Positions 1 through 8,857 of a stretch of DNA of 64,000 nt are shown here, one piece after another. Both the position numbers and the translations under genes were made by a program. This DNA is from Actinomycetes bacterium (GTDB lineage Bacteria > Actinomycetota > Acidimicrobiia > Acidimicrobiales > Bog-793). The stretch lies in NCBI GenBank assembly GCA_021829645.1, contig JAKBPI010000004.1:1-64000 (forward strand), read 5' to 3'. The notes under the pieces are model-generated. The model ran no database searches, was not told the DNA's origin, and worked only from the letters and a program-made list of their open reading frames with translations. Every line of letters starts with the position of its first letter. Position 1 is the first letter of the stretch.

Positions 1-142
1 GGTTTCAATAACTTAACTATCATGTTATATTTCATGTCCTTTATTTATAGCTTATAAAATTTATATGTCAATAGCACTAAGCAAAGTTTTATTTAAAGTA
101 GCTAAGTGGGAGACAGAGTTTCGTAAATTTTTATTTGAAATT

Positions 143-187
143 GTTGAAATTGTAAATGTTGAAATTGTAAATGTTGAAATTGTAAAT
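143..187. repeat. 15-bp tandem repeat, three perfect copies
   Basis: The 15-bp unit GTTGAAATTGTAAAT occurs three times head to tail (143-157, 158-172, 173-187) with no mismatch. It lies just 3' of the stop of the small secreted-protein gene on the minus strand. No gene is seen in positions 1-218. Copies touch one another without spacers, so this is a slippage repeat and not a CRISPR array. Confidence 0.9.
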
Positions 188-218
188 ATAGTTCTTACGT
201 ATAGAAGTAAATGAATTA

Positions 219-660
219 TTAGCAGCATAAAGTAAATGTCTCCGGGCCGTACCAGCTGCTGACTTGGATCGGCGTCCCGGCTATAACATCAGTCATGAAG
301 TAGGCAGTAGTGTTGCTTGAATAAATCCAAATTTGACCGCCAGAGCATTGTATCCAGGTGCCGTTATAATTATAGTAGCCGCCAACATAATCTCCGCCAT
401 AATAATTCCAAACAGTGGGATTTTGATAAAAAGAAGCCGCAGTCCAATAAGCACCACTTGCATTTAAGTAGTGGGGCATACACATTAGACCTAGATATTG
501 GCTGTAGATATTACATGGACATTGATTTTCTGTATATTCATAAGTTGTTGACGCACTTGCTTTTGTGCTGTGCGTGACAAGGCTAAAAAAGCTGATGCCA
601 ATTGCTAAGAAAACTACTAATAGGGATTTTGTAATAACATTACGGGATAGATGTGTACAT
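219..660 (-). pseudogene. Small secreted Cys-rich protein, frame broken after the start
   Basis: An open frame runs from the TAA upstream of position 660 down to the stop at 219, but it has no in-frame ATG, GTG or TTG before the signal peptide. The best start is the ATG at 658-660, preceded by AAGGAAGGAAGG. Its frame reads MYTSIP and stops at a TAA (640-642). A +1 shift at CCG-TAA enters the long frame, which gives a Lys, a hydrophobic stretch (LLVVFLAIGISFF) and an A-S-A cleavage-type site. The predicted mature part is about 110 residues, rich in Tyr, Trp and Asn, has six Cys and has no Lys or Arg. No family was recognised. It may be a pseudogene with one indel or a programmed frameshift. 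Only the 88-residue part from the internal Met at 485 has a normal start. Confidence 0.55.
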
Positions 661-792
661 TGAAGTACCTTCCTTCCTTATAGTGCATAAGATACACCAA
701 TTTAATTTGATCAGTAGACAGGCTACAAGTAGTCAACCTGGTTGTCAACAATTGTTATGAGTTTAAATTAATTTTTTTGTATTGATATTATT

Positions 793-837
793 GAGCCTCC
801 CCAATATTGGTAGACACATCTTTATCACGTACATACA
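793..837. repeat. 45-bp sequence shared outside the left end of both IS copies
   Basis: This 45-bp stretch directly precedes the left terminal repeat of the IS at 838. It recurs at 60801-60845 before the second copy. It begins GAGCCTCCCCAATATTGG. It is not part of the inverted-repeat-bounded element, so both copies share more than a simple transposition product would. It may be the end of a second insertion sequence into which the first one inserted; that is inference. Confidence 0.8.
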
Positions 838-1985
838 TGTCAAGGTCCCTATATTCTGGACATGTTGTCAAAATTGAGACAGAGAACAGAATTGGAGGGT
901 ACAGATGGCACAAGGAAAACATGTTAGTGTCGAGACAAAAGCAGAGATTGTCCGAAGAATTCGTGATGATGGGATGAGTGTGCGAGATGTTGCAGAGCCT
1001 ACGAACTAGCACGGCAACCATTTACTATTGGCTCAAAGATACCGTCGTGGATAACAATACAAACCTCATCCTTGAGAACAAACGGCTCAAGAAAGAAAAT
1101 GAACAGTTGTATGGATGTTAGGAGAGCTACCGAGAAATGAGCGCCCAAAAAGATAGCCATTCCAGAAGAGGTCGAACCAAGGGCAGAAGCACTTCACTGA
1201 AGTAGTAGGCCTGACTAGATCTACGACATACACAACACGACAGAAAGCACGAGATACTGAAAGTATTGCAGCATTGCTCGCCGTCCACGATGACCATCCA
1301 TTGTATGGTGTTCGTCGGTTATCCATTGAGCTTGGATAAAGTCTCAACAAAGTACGACGCATTGCTGTCAGGTTGGGCTTGTTATCCAATACCCAATGAA
1401 GAAGCACAAATACAGTCATGCTGCACCAGAGAGATTGCCGTCCCTTGGAATATTCTGGGAAGGTTTGCAACCTTTGAGAACGAGGCGTGAACACAAGACG
1501 ATATGAGCTATGTAGGGATGACGATGGTATTACCTTCGATGGTGGTGGATCTTGCGAACGCGACAGATTATTGGATAGTCATTTGGTGAACGCCACACGA
1601 GCGATTTGACGTACCGAGCACTGATGGATGGATTGAGCAAATACCCCGCTTTGAGTATTGTGCATTCGGACCAAGGAAGTGAATACTTGAGGAACAGCAC
1701 AGTAAGTTCTATTCATCCCATAATATCTAGTTGTCGTGCAGTAAGAAAGTAAGCCCATGGCAGAACGGATACATAAAACGGTTCTTTTTGAAACCTTCAA
1801 GAGGAGCTTGGTGCTTTGTCTACGTATCCAGATGTCGCTTATCTGCTTGAAGGGATTGCCTTGAAGGTCTTTTATTACAACAACCGACGCATTCACACCG
1901 CACCTAGGACCGCTCCTCGTGCGTATACTGACGCCCACCCCAATCCCAAATTAGATACCCTGTCTATTTTTTAGGGACCTTGACA
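838..1985 (+). mobile_element. IS3-type insertion sequence, copy 1 (degenerate)
   Basis: The element is bounded by inverted repeats: TGTCAAGGTCCCTA at 838 and its reverse complement ending at 1985. The match is 14 bp perfect, then imperfect, with GACA at the inner edge of both. It is 1148 bp, somewhat shorter than most complete IS3-family elements. Its transposase frame is broken in several places. An apparently identical copy in the same orientation is at 60846-61993. No target-site duplication is visible (CATACA on the left, ATCTAT on the right). The right end is only 34 bp from the stop of the O-methyltransferase gene. Confidence 0.85.
905..1974 (+). pseudogene. IS3-family transposase (OrfA/OrfB), multiply frameshifted
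   Basis: A start at 905 with GGAGGG upstream begins an OrfA helix-turn-helix segment (KAEIVRRIRDDGMSVRDVAE) that ends at a TAG. The rest of OrfA follows in another frame (TIYYWLKD, then a Lys/Glu-rich coiled coil). OrfB pieces appear in several frames: HPLYGVRRLSIELG then a stop, KVRRIAVRLGL, HSDQGSEY (the second catalytic Asp region of the DDE domain) and YYNNRRIHTAPRTAP near the C-terminus, ending at a TAG at 1972-1974. These are hallmark IS3/IS150-type OrfB segments. The several stops and shifts make the protein non-functional. Confidence 0.85.
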
Positions 1986-2019
1986 ATCTATTTTCCTTGG
2001 GTCACCTCAGACAGTATCT

Positions 2020-2685
2020 TCAATATACAGTTGCCATTAAAAACCCATCCCAACCTTTCCCCCCTACGGTTTGGATTACAGTAGTTTTTAAGTTGTCGTA
2101 ATTTCTGACAGTTTCCAAAAGCTGTTTAGTGCCTATATCGTTTGGATCATTTGAATCGCTTAAGAAGGACCCTTCTCTTATCACGTTGTCCACGATGATT
2201 ACACTGCCCGGATGGGATAGTTGGAGGGCGGTATCAAAATATTTGGGGTTATTTTCCTTGTCGGCATCGATAAAGAAAAGATCGAATGTCGGTTTTGGAC
2301 TAAGCTGTTGTATGGACATAAGACTTTCAAGAGCTGAGCCAATTTTGATATCTACTCTGTCTCTCAGTCCGGCGTGCTCTAAGTTTTTAGACGCCACTTC
2401 GGCGTGTTTGGGACTTTTCTCTAAGGTGACAACTTTTCCGTCGGCTCCCACTCCCCTTGCCAGGCAGATTGTACTGTATCCCCCGAGAGTGCCTATTTCC
2501 AGAATCGACTTGGCCCCGGTTATCGTACATATGATAGTGAGAAATTGCCCCTGAGTGGGTGTGACATCAATAGGTGGAAGATCGGCGTCTTTATTAGCCG
2601 TAAGCACTTGCTCTAAGATCGGATCTTCATCCAGTACAAACTTGTCTAGATATTTGTCAACTGCTTCCCAATTGTTTTTTCCCAT
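2020..2685 (-). CDS. SAM-dependent O-methyltransferase (family 3)
   Basis: This 221-residue protein resembles cation-dependent class I O-methyltransferases (catechol/caffeoyl-CoA type). The SAM-binding signature ILEIGTLGGYST is near residues 60-72. The metal-site segments FIDADKENN (about 136-144) and a later DNV are present, and a GWDGF segment is near the C-terminus. The family transfers methyl groups from SAM to hydroxyls of small aromatic or catechol-like substrates; the substrate here is unknown. It lies 3' of uvrB on the same strand with a 68-bp gap holding a perfect AT-rich palindrome just before the start codon. Its 3' end abuts the IS, which seems not to have disrupted it. Confidence 0.85.
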   Translation of the reverse strand: MGKNNWEAVDKYLDKFVLDEDPILEQVLTANKDADLPPIDVTPTQGQFLTIICTITGAKSILEIGTLGGYSTICLARGVGADGKVVTLEKSPKHAEVASKNLEHAGLRDRVDIKIGSALESLMSIQQLSPKPTFDLFFIDADKENNPKYFDTALQLSHPGSVIIVDNVIREGSFLSDSNDPNDIGTKQLLETVRNYDNLKTTVIQTVGGKGWDGFLMATVY

Positions 2686-2691
2686 TTAACT

Positions 2692-2717
2692 ATATTAATA
2701 AGTGATCTTATTAATAT
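2692..2717. promoter_or_regulatory. AT-rich perfect palindrome upstream of the O-methyltransferase
   Basis: Two 11-bp arms (ATATTAATAAG and CTTATTAATAT) are separated by TGAT. The palindrome ends 7 bp before the methyltransferase start at 2685. No T-run follows on the minus strand, so it is a poor intrinsic terminator for uvrB. A dimeric repressor operator controlling the methyltransferase is the more likely reading, but that is inference. Confidence 0.5.
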
Positions 2718-2753
2718 CAAGACATTTTTGTGTGGCACAAGTTGGCTGTAGAT

Positions 2754-4844
2754 CTATATAGCCTGTATTTCTTCCAGATCACGCAGATCTTTTTGTAACT
2801 TATGCAATTCGTCACGCAATAAAGCTGCATATTCGAACCTGAGCTCGGCAGCTGCTTGGAGCATTTCTTCTTGGATGATCTGAGAGAGTTTCTCTAAATC
2901 GGCTTTGGAGCTTTTACCGTCTCTGGCTATGCCATGACTGTCAGCCAGTTGGGATCCAAGCTGGGTCTGTAAACGTTGTGAACGCTTGGTCTTGCCGGTC
3001 GCAGTTCTAACGCGACCCATGGGGGTATTGGCATCGACTCCCGATTCAGCTCTGAATTGCGCAACAAGATCGTTGACCTGTTTTTTGATGCCCTGTGGAT
3101 CAATACCGTGTTCTTGGTTATAGCGCTGTTGCAGTTCGCGTCGACGCTCTGTTTCAGCCATTGCTTTGCGCATGGAATCGGTTATGGTGTCGGCGTAAAG
3201 GATCACCCTACCCGATAAGTTCCTGGCAGCTCGACCCATAATCTGGATAAGTGAGGTAACCGAGCGCAAGAACCCTTCTTTATCGGCGTCTAAGATGGCT
3301 ACAAGGGAAACCTCCGGCAAGTCTAGACCTTCACGCAGGAGATTGATGCCCACTAAAACGTCGAATGCACCCAGTCTTAAATCACGTAGTATTTCTATAC
3401 GCTCTATTGTGTCTATGGTTGAGTGAAGATATCTGACTTTTAGTCCTGCCTCCAGTAAATAATCAGTCAAGTCTTCTGCCATTTTTTTGGTCAGGGTGGT
3501 TACCAAAACTCTTTCGTCACGCGCCGTTACTTTTTCGATCTCGCCGATAAGATCTTCAATTTGCTTTGCCGTAGGTTTGATAACGACTTCTGGATCCAAG
3601 AGACCCGTCGGTCTTACTATTTGTTCCACAATGGGTATGTAGTCCTGCATCTCATAAGCTCCGGGTGTAGCGGAAACGAAAATAGCCTGGGCGATTTTCT
3701 TTTCCACTTCCTCAAAGCGCAAAGGTCTGTTGTCGAGGGCAGATGGAAGGCGAAAACCGTATTCGACAAGTGCTTCCTTTCTGGATTTATCTCCGGCGTA
3801 TTGGCCGTGTAACTGAGGTATGGTGACGTGGCTTTCATCTATGACCAGTAGCCAGTCTTTCGGAAAGTAATCAAGTAACGTGTAAGGGGCTTCTCCCGGA
3901 GCGCGACCGTCTAAGTGTCTGGAGTAATTTTCAATTCCGTTACAGTAACCTACTTCTGCCAACATTTCCAGATCGTGTTCGGTGCGCATTTTCAGTCTCT
4001 GGGCTTCCAGGAGTTTGTCTTGGGATTTCAACTCGGCTAAACAAAGAGCCAATTCTTCTTCGATAGATTTGATGGCGATCCTGACATGTTCTTCGTCGGC
4101 AACGTAATGGGTTGCGGGGAAAAAAGTGATTTCTTCCATTACCTCCCCTATTTCGCCAGTGAGGGGATCAAAACGGGTAATTTCTTCTATCTCATCGCCG
4201 AAAAGTGTAATTCTGACCGATGTTTCATCGTAAGCGGGGTGAACTTCCAAGGTATCGCCTCTCACCCTAAATTTGCTTCTCCCAAGGTCCATATCGTTTC
4301 GTTCGTAGTTGATATCGACAAGTTTAGAGAGAATCTCCCTTTGGGCAATGCGCTCCCCTCTTTTGAGAGAGATGATTTGATTTTGGTATTCGAAAGGTGA
4401 ACCCAATCCGTAAATACAAGAAACTGAGGCTACTACGATTACGTCGCGTCTTGTCAGGAGAGCAGACGTTGTGGAGTGACGCAAGCGGTCTATTTCGTCA
4501 TTGATAGCAGAGTCCTTTTCTATATACGTGTCACTGGAGGCAATGTATGCTTCTGGCTGGTAGTAATCGTAGTAAGAAACAAAATATTCCACTCTGTTGT
4601 CTGGGAAGAATCCACGCATTTCACCGGCGAGTTGAGCGGCCAATGATTTGTTGGGAGCCAGAATTAGCGTTGGCTTTTGTACCTGTTCGATAGTCCAAGC
4701 AACGGTGGCGCTTTTCCCAGATCCGGTGATTCCCAACAGGGTTTGGTAGTGAACGCCATTTTTTATATTGTCGGAAAGCTGGGCTATCGCGCGCGGCTGG
4801 TCTCCGGCGGGAACATAAGGCGCGCTTACCTTGATATCGGTCAC
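2754..4844 (-). CDS. uvrB: UvrABC excinuclease subunit B
   Basis: A full-length UvrB of 696 residues. It has Walker A GITGSGKS at about 38-45, the beta-hairpin region [11 protein letters not shown] near 90-100, a Walker B-type VIDESH, helicase motifs ending in QIMGRAARN, and a C-terminal coiled-coil UVR domain that contacts UvrC. It is the damage-verifying, ATP-dependent subunit of nucleotide excision repair, acting on DNA in the cytoplasm. The start is GTG at 4842-4844. TATAAA lies 8 nt upstream of it, which suggests a leaderless or near-leaderless mRNA. In many actinobacteria uvrB follows coaE; here about 36 kb of flagellar genes separates the two, though both remain on the minus strand. 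Confidence 0.97.
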   Translation of the reverse strand: MTDIKVSAPYVPAGDQPRAIAQLSDNIKNGVHYQTLLGITGSGKSATVAWTIEQVQKPTLILAPNKSLAAQLAGEMRGFFPDNRVEYFVSYYDYYQPEAYIASSDTYIEKDSAINDEIDRLRHSTTSALLTRRDVIVVASVSCIYGLGSPFEYQNQIISLKRGERIAQREILSKLVDINYERNDMDLGRSKFRVRGDTLEVHPAYDETSVRITLFGDEIEEITRFDPLTGEIGEVMEEITFFPATHYVADEEHVRIAIKSIEEELALCLAELKSQDKLLEAQRLKMRTEHDLEMLAEVGYCNGIENYSRHLDGRAPGEAPYTLLDYFPKDWLLVIDESHVTIPQLHGQYAGDKSRKEALVEYGFRLPSALDNRPLRFEEVEKKIAQAIFVSATPGAYEMQDYIPIVEQIVRPTGLLDPEVVIKPTAKQIEDLIGEIEKVTARDERVLVTTLTKKMAEDLTDYLLEAGLKVRYLHSTIDTIERIEILRDLRLGAFDVLVGINLLREGLDLPEVSLVAILDADKEGFLRSVTSLIQIMGRAARNLSGRVILYADTITDSMRKAMAETERRRELQQRYNQEHGIDPQGIKKQVNDLVAQFRAESGVDANTPMGRVRTATGKTKRSQRLQTQLGSQLADSHGIARDGKSSKADLEKLSQIIQEEMLQAAAELRFEYAALLRDELHKLQKDLRDLEEIQAI

Positions 4845-5027
4845 GTAACTATTTTATATCGAAACCTTATTATCCGCGTCTTGTTCATGATAATGATCTC
4901 CCATGAAAATGACAGAAAATATATAGGTTTTACGAAAGTGGTTTTCTGAAATTGATGCTTTTCTAAATTTCTATGAAATTTTAGGCAATACATTACCGTC
5001 CGCTCCGTTAGTCACCATGAAAAGCAT

Positions 5028-5069
5028 TTGGGCAAGGACAGCCCGATCTTAGGCCATGGAAGGCCCTAA
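5028..5069 (+). promoter_or_regulatory. Two hairpins in the flagellar operon leader
   Basis: The 246-bp gap between uvrB and flgB holds two adjacent stem-loops just before flgB. The first pairs TTGGGC with GCCCGA (5028-5046). The second pairs TTAGGCC with GGCCCTAA with one bulged base (5049-5069). A ribosome-binding site AGGTG precedes the ATG at 5091. No T-run follows, so these are not obvious terminators. They may be a structured 5' leader. No clear sigma-28 box was found; the GCCCGATCT inside the hairpins is only loosely similar to one. Confidence 0.4.
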
Positions 5070-5090
5070 CAAAAAATGTTTAGGTGAACT

Positions 5091-5429
5091 ATGGCAAATG
5101 CTATTCAGACAATTAACGTTTTGGGATTTGCTCTGAACGCCATCAACGAACGTAACCAAGTCATTGCAAACAACATAGCCAACGAAAACACTCCCGGCTA
5201 TCAGGCAAATGTGGTGACTTTTGAAAACTCTCTGGCCAACGCACTGTCTTCTGGCGGTGCGGCTTCGTCCAGTGTTGTCCCGGAAGGTCTTGCTTCTGGC
5301 ACAAACGGGAATAACGTCAATTTGCCAGGGGAAATGGCTCTGGAAGTCCAAACCAATTTGGAAAACCAGTCTGTAGCCAATTCTCTGAATACGGAATTCT
5401 CAATTTTATCAACAGCGATCAACGGATAG
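5091..5429 (+). CDS. flgB: Flagellar proximal rod protein FlgB
   Basis: A rod protein of 112 residues, short for FlgB (commonly about 130). The conserved N-terminal pattern VIANNIANENTPGYQA (about 24-39) is the flagellar axial-protein signature. The C-terminus (VANSLNTEFSILSTAI) is the matching coiled-coil half. FlgB forms the cell-proximal rod between the MS ring (FliF) and FlgC. It opens the big plus-strand flagellar cluster and is followed by flgC after 16 bp. It has one Arg and no Lys, matching the charge-poor composition of the other axial proteins here. Confidence 0.93.
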   Translation: MANAIQTINVLGFALNAINERNQVIANNIANENTPGYQANVVTFENSLANALSSGGAASSSVVPEGLASGTNGNNVNLPGEMALEVQTNLENQSVANSLNTEFSILSTAING

Positions 5430-5445
5430 GAGAGCTGATAGGGAT

Positions 5446-5865
5446 ATGTCAATGTTTCCAACAATTTCAATCGCCGGAAGTGGTCTTTCGGTGGATCAGA
5501 CGTGGATAGATACCATAGGTGGCAACATTGCCAACGCTCAAGACAACGTCACACCCGGGCAGCCTGTCTATAGAGAACAGTCTGTGGAAGTGGCTCCGCT
5601 GCCCAATGTTTCCGTTACCGGCCAAGTCGGTCCGGGGAGCGGCGTACATGTGGAAGCCATTAACCTGAGTGCAGGAAAGGGTATCTTAACATATGACCCT
5701 ACTAATCCGATAGCGAACAAACAAGGTTACGTGCTGTCGCCAAATATCAATATGGGACACGAACTTACCACTTTGGTAGAAGCCCAAGTGAATTACGAAG
5801 CCGACGCCACGGTGTTGCAAAACTCCGACACGGCTTACAAGAACGTTCTTTCGATTAAGGCCTAA
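5446..5865 (+). CDS. flgC: Flagellar proximal rod protein FlgC
   Basis: A protein of 139 residues. It has the rod N-terminal motif (GGNIANAQDNVTPGQPVYRE, about 25-44), the family YVLSPNINMGHELTTLVEAQ pattern (about 90-110) and a C-terminal coiled coil ending NVLSIKA. FlgC stacks on FlgB in the proximal rod. The start ATG at 5446 follows GGAGAGCTGATAGGGAT, a usable ribosome-binding site. fliE follows after 3 bp, so the three are translationally close. Confidence 0.93.
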   Translation: MSMFPTISIAGSGLSVDQTWIDTIGGNIANAQDNVTPGQPVYREQSVEVAPLPNVSVTGQVGPGSGVHVEAINLSAGKGILTYDPTNPIANKQGYVLSPNINMGHELTTLVEAQVNYEADATVLQNSDTAYKNVLSIKA

Positions 5866-5868
5866 GTC

Positions 5869-6180
5869 ATGATACCAGCGATTCCTCCTATAAGCGGAAC
5901 AGGTTTTACCACCCCTGCCCAGGCAAGTTCTGCCGTATCGCCCGCAACAACTGGCGGTAACGGAGAATTTTCTAACGTATTGGGATCCGCAATTGATCAG
6001 GTAAATCAAACCATGTCAAATGCCAGCACCTTGGAATTGCAAGGTGCGACGGGTCAAGCCAGTGTGGCTAACGTCACGGTAGCAGCCTCAGAAGCCCAGT
6101 TGGCTATAGAACTGGTGGCCAATGTGAGAAACAATGCCGTAACGTCTTTCAATTCCATTATGTCTATGGTGGCAGGTTAA
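5869..6180 (+). CDS. fliE: Flagellar hook-basal body protein FliE
   Basis: FliE of 103 residues, which joins the MS ring to the rod. The low-complexity N-terminus (about 1-30) is followed by the family helix (FSNVLGSAIDQVNQTM) and the conserved C-terminal helix (AQLAIELVANVRNNAVTSFN). It is placed between flgC and fliF as in many bacteria. It has one Arg and no Lys. Confidence 0.92.
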   Translation: MIPAIPPISGTGFTTPAQASSAVSPATTGGNGEFSNVLGSAIDQVNQTMSNASTLELQGATGQASVANVTVAASEAQLAIELVANVRNNAVTSFNSIMSMVAG

Positions 6181-6184
6181 GTTT

Positions 6185-7759
6185 ATGGCAGTACAACCTT
6201 TTGAGTCCAACAACAGAGCCGGCGATGCGCTTAAACAAGGCAGACAACTGCTATCCGGCTTTACTTCCGGTCAAAAGACCGTGGCCGCACTTTTTGGAAT
6301 AATTCTGCTCCTTATTATTTACTTTTTTTCCACACACTCTTCTTCTCCCAGTTACGAAACGCTTTATGCGAACCTACAGCCTTCCCAAGCCGGTCAGGTG
6401 ACACAAAAACTTAGTGCTGCTGGCATCCCTTATCAGTTGAGTGACGGAGGGGCGACGGTTTTGGTGCCTGATCAATACGTCAATCAGGAAAGAGTTGCTT
6501 TAGCCGAAGCCGGGCTGCCTTCAGGCGGTACGATCACTTTTCAGACGCTTGCCGCCACCGGCATCACTTCTTCGCAATTCGTACAGAACGTCGACTACCA
6601 ACAGGCTCTCGAAGGACAGCTGAACAGCATCATAGAATCCATACAGGGGGTAAGTAGCGCGCAGGTCTCTTTGGTGATGCCTTCCAACTCCACGTTTGCC
6701 ATCGGCAATACACAGACCCCGACGGCTTCTGTGCTCGTGGATCTAAACAGTGGTTCCACTCTGACATCCGGACAGGTACAGGGCATAGTGCATTTGGTGT
6801 CTTCTGCCGTTCCCGAGTTATCAGCCAACAATGTTACAGTCGTGGATAACAACGGTAACGTCTTGTCAGCCTCTAGTGGCTCTATATCGGCAAGCACGGA
6901 TTTATCCGAAGAAAACACTTACGACAGTGCTTTAGCAGCGACTCTCAACAATTTGCTTTCACTGGTAGTAGGTCCAAATAACGCTTCTGTCCAAGTGCAT
7001 GCCGTTATGAATTTCAATCAACTGTCTACTAAGACAAACGGATTTGAAGTCGGTAAAAACGGGAAGCCTATTACGGCTCCCACGTCTGTGAGTAAAACCA
7101 AAGACAGTTTTACCGGCACGGGTTCCCAAGCAGCCGGCATTTTGGGCTCCGGGCAGATACCGACTAGTCAAAACGGCAAATATCTTTCCACGCAGAGCCA
7201 AACCCAAAGTGCTGTCGGAAGTGTTACGCAAATAGTCAATCAGGCACCTGGACAGGTAATAAAAACCTCTGTAGCCGTGCTGGTCAACTCGGCTAAAGTG
7301 AAAACAGCGCAAATAGCGGCTATTAGGTCTCTCATTACCACGGCAGCCGGACTGAATCTCAAAACAGGCGATAAAATCATCGTTACGGCGCTCCCCTTTG
7401 CCCCGCCACCTAAGCAACTAGCTATAACCAAAACTTCTCTAACGGCATCGCTGTTTGGACATCTTCCCACGGTCGGACTTCTGATCCTGATTCTTCTGAT
7501 GTTCTTCTTGAGTATGCGTGCAGCGAAAAAACGTAAGCCGGTTTTCCAGGAAATTCCTATGACACCGCTCGCATCCATCGGAGCGGCAGATAACCCCACC
7601 ATTGAGTTACCGGCCGTATCGATAAGCGGTAACTCAATGCTCAACCAAGCCGATTCTCCGGTAACTCCGGATGTGGAATCTTATATACAAACTAGCCCTG
7701 ACGAAGTAGCAAGTCTGATGCGCAATTGGTCAGAAGAGCGCGGAAGGGGGCGACAGTAA
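6185..7759 (+). CDS. fliF: Flagellar MS-ring protein FliF
   Basis: A 524-residue MS-ring protein. One membrane segment lies at about 34-50 (TVAALFGIILLLIIYFF) and a second at about 425-443 (LPTVGLLILILLMFFLSM). Between them is the large extracytoplasmic ring-building region with YscJ/FliF motifs (YANLQPSQAGQV, ALAEAGLPSGG, RVALAEAG). The cytoplasmic tail ends VASLMRNWSEERGRGRQ, the FliG-binding motif. It makes the base plate on which the motor and export gate assemble. It starts 4 bp after fliE and its TAA is directly followed by the ATG of fliG. Confidence 0.95.
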   Translation: MAVQPFESNNRAGDALKQGRQLLSGFTSGQKTVAALFGIILLLIIYFFSTHSSSPSYETLYANLQPSQAGQVTQKLSAAGIPYQLSDGGATVLVPDQYVNQERVALAEAGLPSGGTITFQTLAATGITSSQFVQNVDYQQALEGQLNSIIESIQGVSSAQVSLVMPSNSTFAIGNTQTPTASVLVDLNSGSTLTSGQVQGIVHLVSSAVPELSANNVTVVDNNGNVLSASSGSISASTDLSEENTYDSALAATLNNLLSLVVGPNNASVQVHAVMNFNQLSTKTNGFEVGKNGKPITAPTSVSKTKDSFTGTGSQAAGILGSGQIPTSQNGKYLSTQSQTQSAVGSVTQIVNQAPGQVIKTSVAVLVNSAKVKTAQIAAIRSLITTAAGLNLKTGDKIIVTALPFAPPPKQLAITKTSLTASLFGHLPTVGLLILILLMFFLSMRAAKKRKPVFQEIPMTPLASIGAADNPTIELPAVSISGNSMLNQADSPVTPDVESYIQTSPDEVASLMRNWSEERGRGRQ

Positions 7760-8857
7760 ATGGCTGAACTAGCGGAAAAAGACACTACAGTTATGGCAAA
7801 AATCGGAGCCGAAGGTTCCGAGGATAAGAAAAAAAAGACGGACAAGACCAAGTATGAGGAACTGACTGGTATTCAAAAAGTTTCCATAGTGCTAGCTCAG
7901 CTGAAGCCGGATACTTCGGCAAAACTGATGCAGGCGGTCGGAGAAGAACAAGCGGTATTGTTGGCCACGGAAATGGTCCGTTTGCCTCAGCTGGACCGTG
8001 AAACCGTCACGAGGGTACTTACAGAATTCGTTGAAAAAGTAAACGCTACAAGAGCCATCGGACAAGGCGGTATGGGACAGGCCAGAAAACTGCTTGCCGC
8101 AGTCGTGGGTGAAGAAAAAGCCTCTGAAATCATGTCCCAGCTTCAAGGCAAAGTGGCCGTTGGTCCGCTTGCTTTCCTCTCGCAGGCAGATCCAAAACAC
8201 GTAGTACCGTTTCTGGTGGACGAACATCCCCAGACTGTAGCCGTCATTATTGCTCACATGCCACCGAACGACGGATCTCTTTTACTGGATGCCATGCCGG
8301 CAGATTTTCGTGCCGAAGTAGCTCTTCGTATAGCCACTATGGAAAAAGTACCACCGGAAGCAATAAGTGTGGCAGCACAGCAACTGGCTAACAAACTAAA
8401 AGGTGTTGGTTCGGCTACCGGTTCAGCGCCAGGCGGGATTCCCACCTTAGTTGAATTGTTGAACAGGGTTGACGGCTCTACCGAAAAGCAAGTCCTTCTG
8501 GCTTTGGAAAACCGGGATCCGGAATTAGCCGAGTCCATCAAAGCAAAAATGCTGACATTTGAAGACGTTATGGCTCTCGACGATAAAACCTTACAGGCTA
8601 TCTTGCGTAAGGTACAAATTACCGATCTTGCTCTGGCCACTAAAGGTACGGAAGCAGATGGAGTAATTGCCGAAAAAATCAAAAGAAACCTTTCTGACAG
8701 AGCCCGTACGGAGTTGGCCGAAGAAATCGAAATTATGGGCCCAGTCAGAACCTCACAGGTGGATTCGGCTCAATCCGGTATCGTCAAAGTGGCCAGAGAG
8801 TTGGAAACTGAAGGTGTTATAACCATTGCCAGAAAGAATGACGAGGTCTTGGAATGA
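7760..8857 (+). CDS. fliG: Flagellar motor switch protein FliG
   Basis: A C-ring protein of 365 residues that contacts FliF and MotA. A charged N-terminal extension (KKKKTDKTK, about 24-32) precedes the FliG N-domain (LTGIQKVSIVLAQL). The middle domain has the EHPQT motif at about 155-159. The C-terminal torque domain includes TFEDVMALDD (about 272) and the charged helix QAILRKVQITDLALATKG. It lies in the cytoplasm and transmits torque and direction. It starts directly at the fliF stop and overlaps fliH by 4 bp, showing translational coupling. It is Lys-rich, unlike the axial proteins. Confidence 0.96.
   Translation: MAELAEKDTTVMAKIGAEGSEDKKKKTDKTKYEELTGIQKVSIVLAQLKPDTSAKLMQAVGEEQAVLLATEMVRLPQLDRETVTRVLTEFVEKVNATRAIGQGGMGQARKLLAAVVGEEKASEIMSQLQGKVAVGPLAFLSQADPKHVVPFLVDEHPQTVAVIIAHMPPNDGSLLLDAMPADFRAEVALRIATMEKVPPEAISVAAQQLANKLKGVGSATGSAPGGIPTLVELLNRVDGSTEKQVLLALENRDPELAESIKAKMLTFEDVMALDDKTLQAILRKVQITDLALATKGTEADGVIAEKIKRNLSDRARTELAEEIEIMGPVRTSQVDSAQSGIVKVARELETEGVITIARKNDEVLE

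Noticed and set aside
143-187. CRISPR-like repeats
   Set aside because: The three 15-bp units touch without spacers and are too short. No cas genes are in the window.
317-577. Plus-strand open frame opposite the secreted protein
   Set aside because: No ribosome-binding site or recognisable content; the minus-strand frame has a clear signal peptide and Cys pattern.
1087-1494. Minus-strand open frame in the IS
   Set aside because: It is antisense to the transposase blocks that can be read on the plus strand; a shadow frame.
5028-5069. Cyclic-di-GMP riboswitch upstream of flgB
   Set aside because: The two small hairpins do not match the conserved GEMM sequence blocks, so only a structured leader is claimed.
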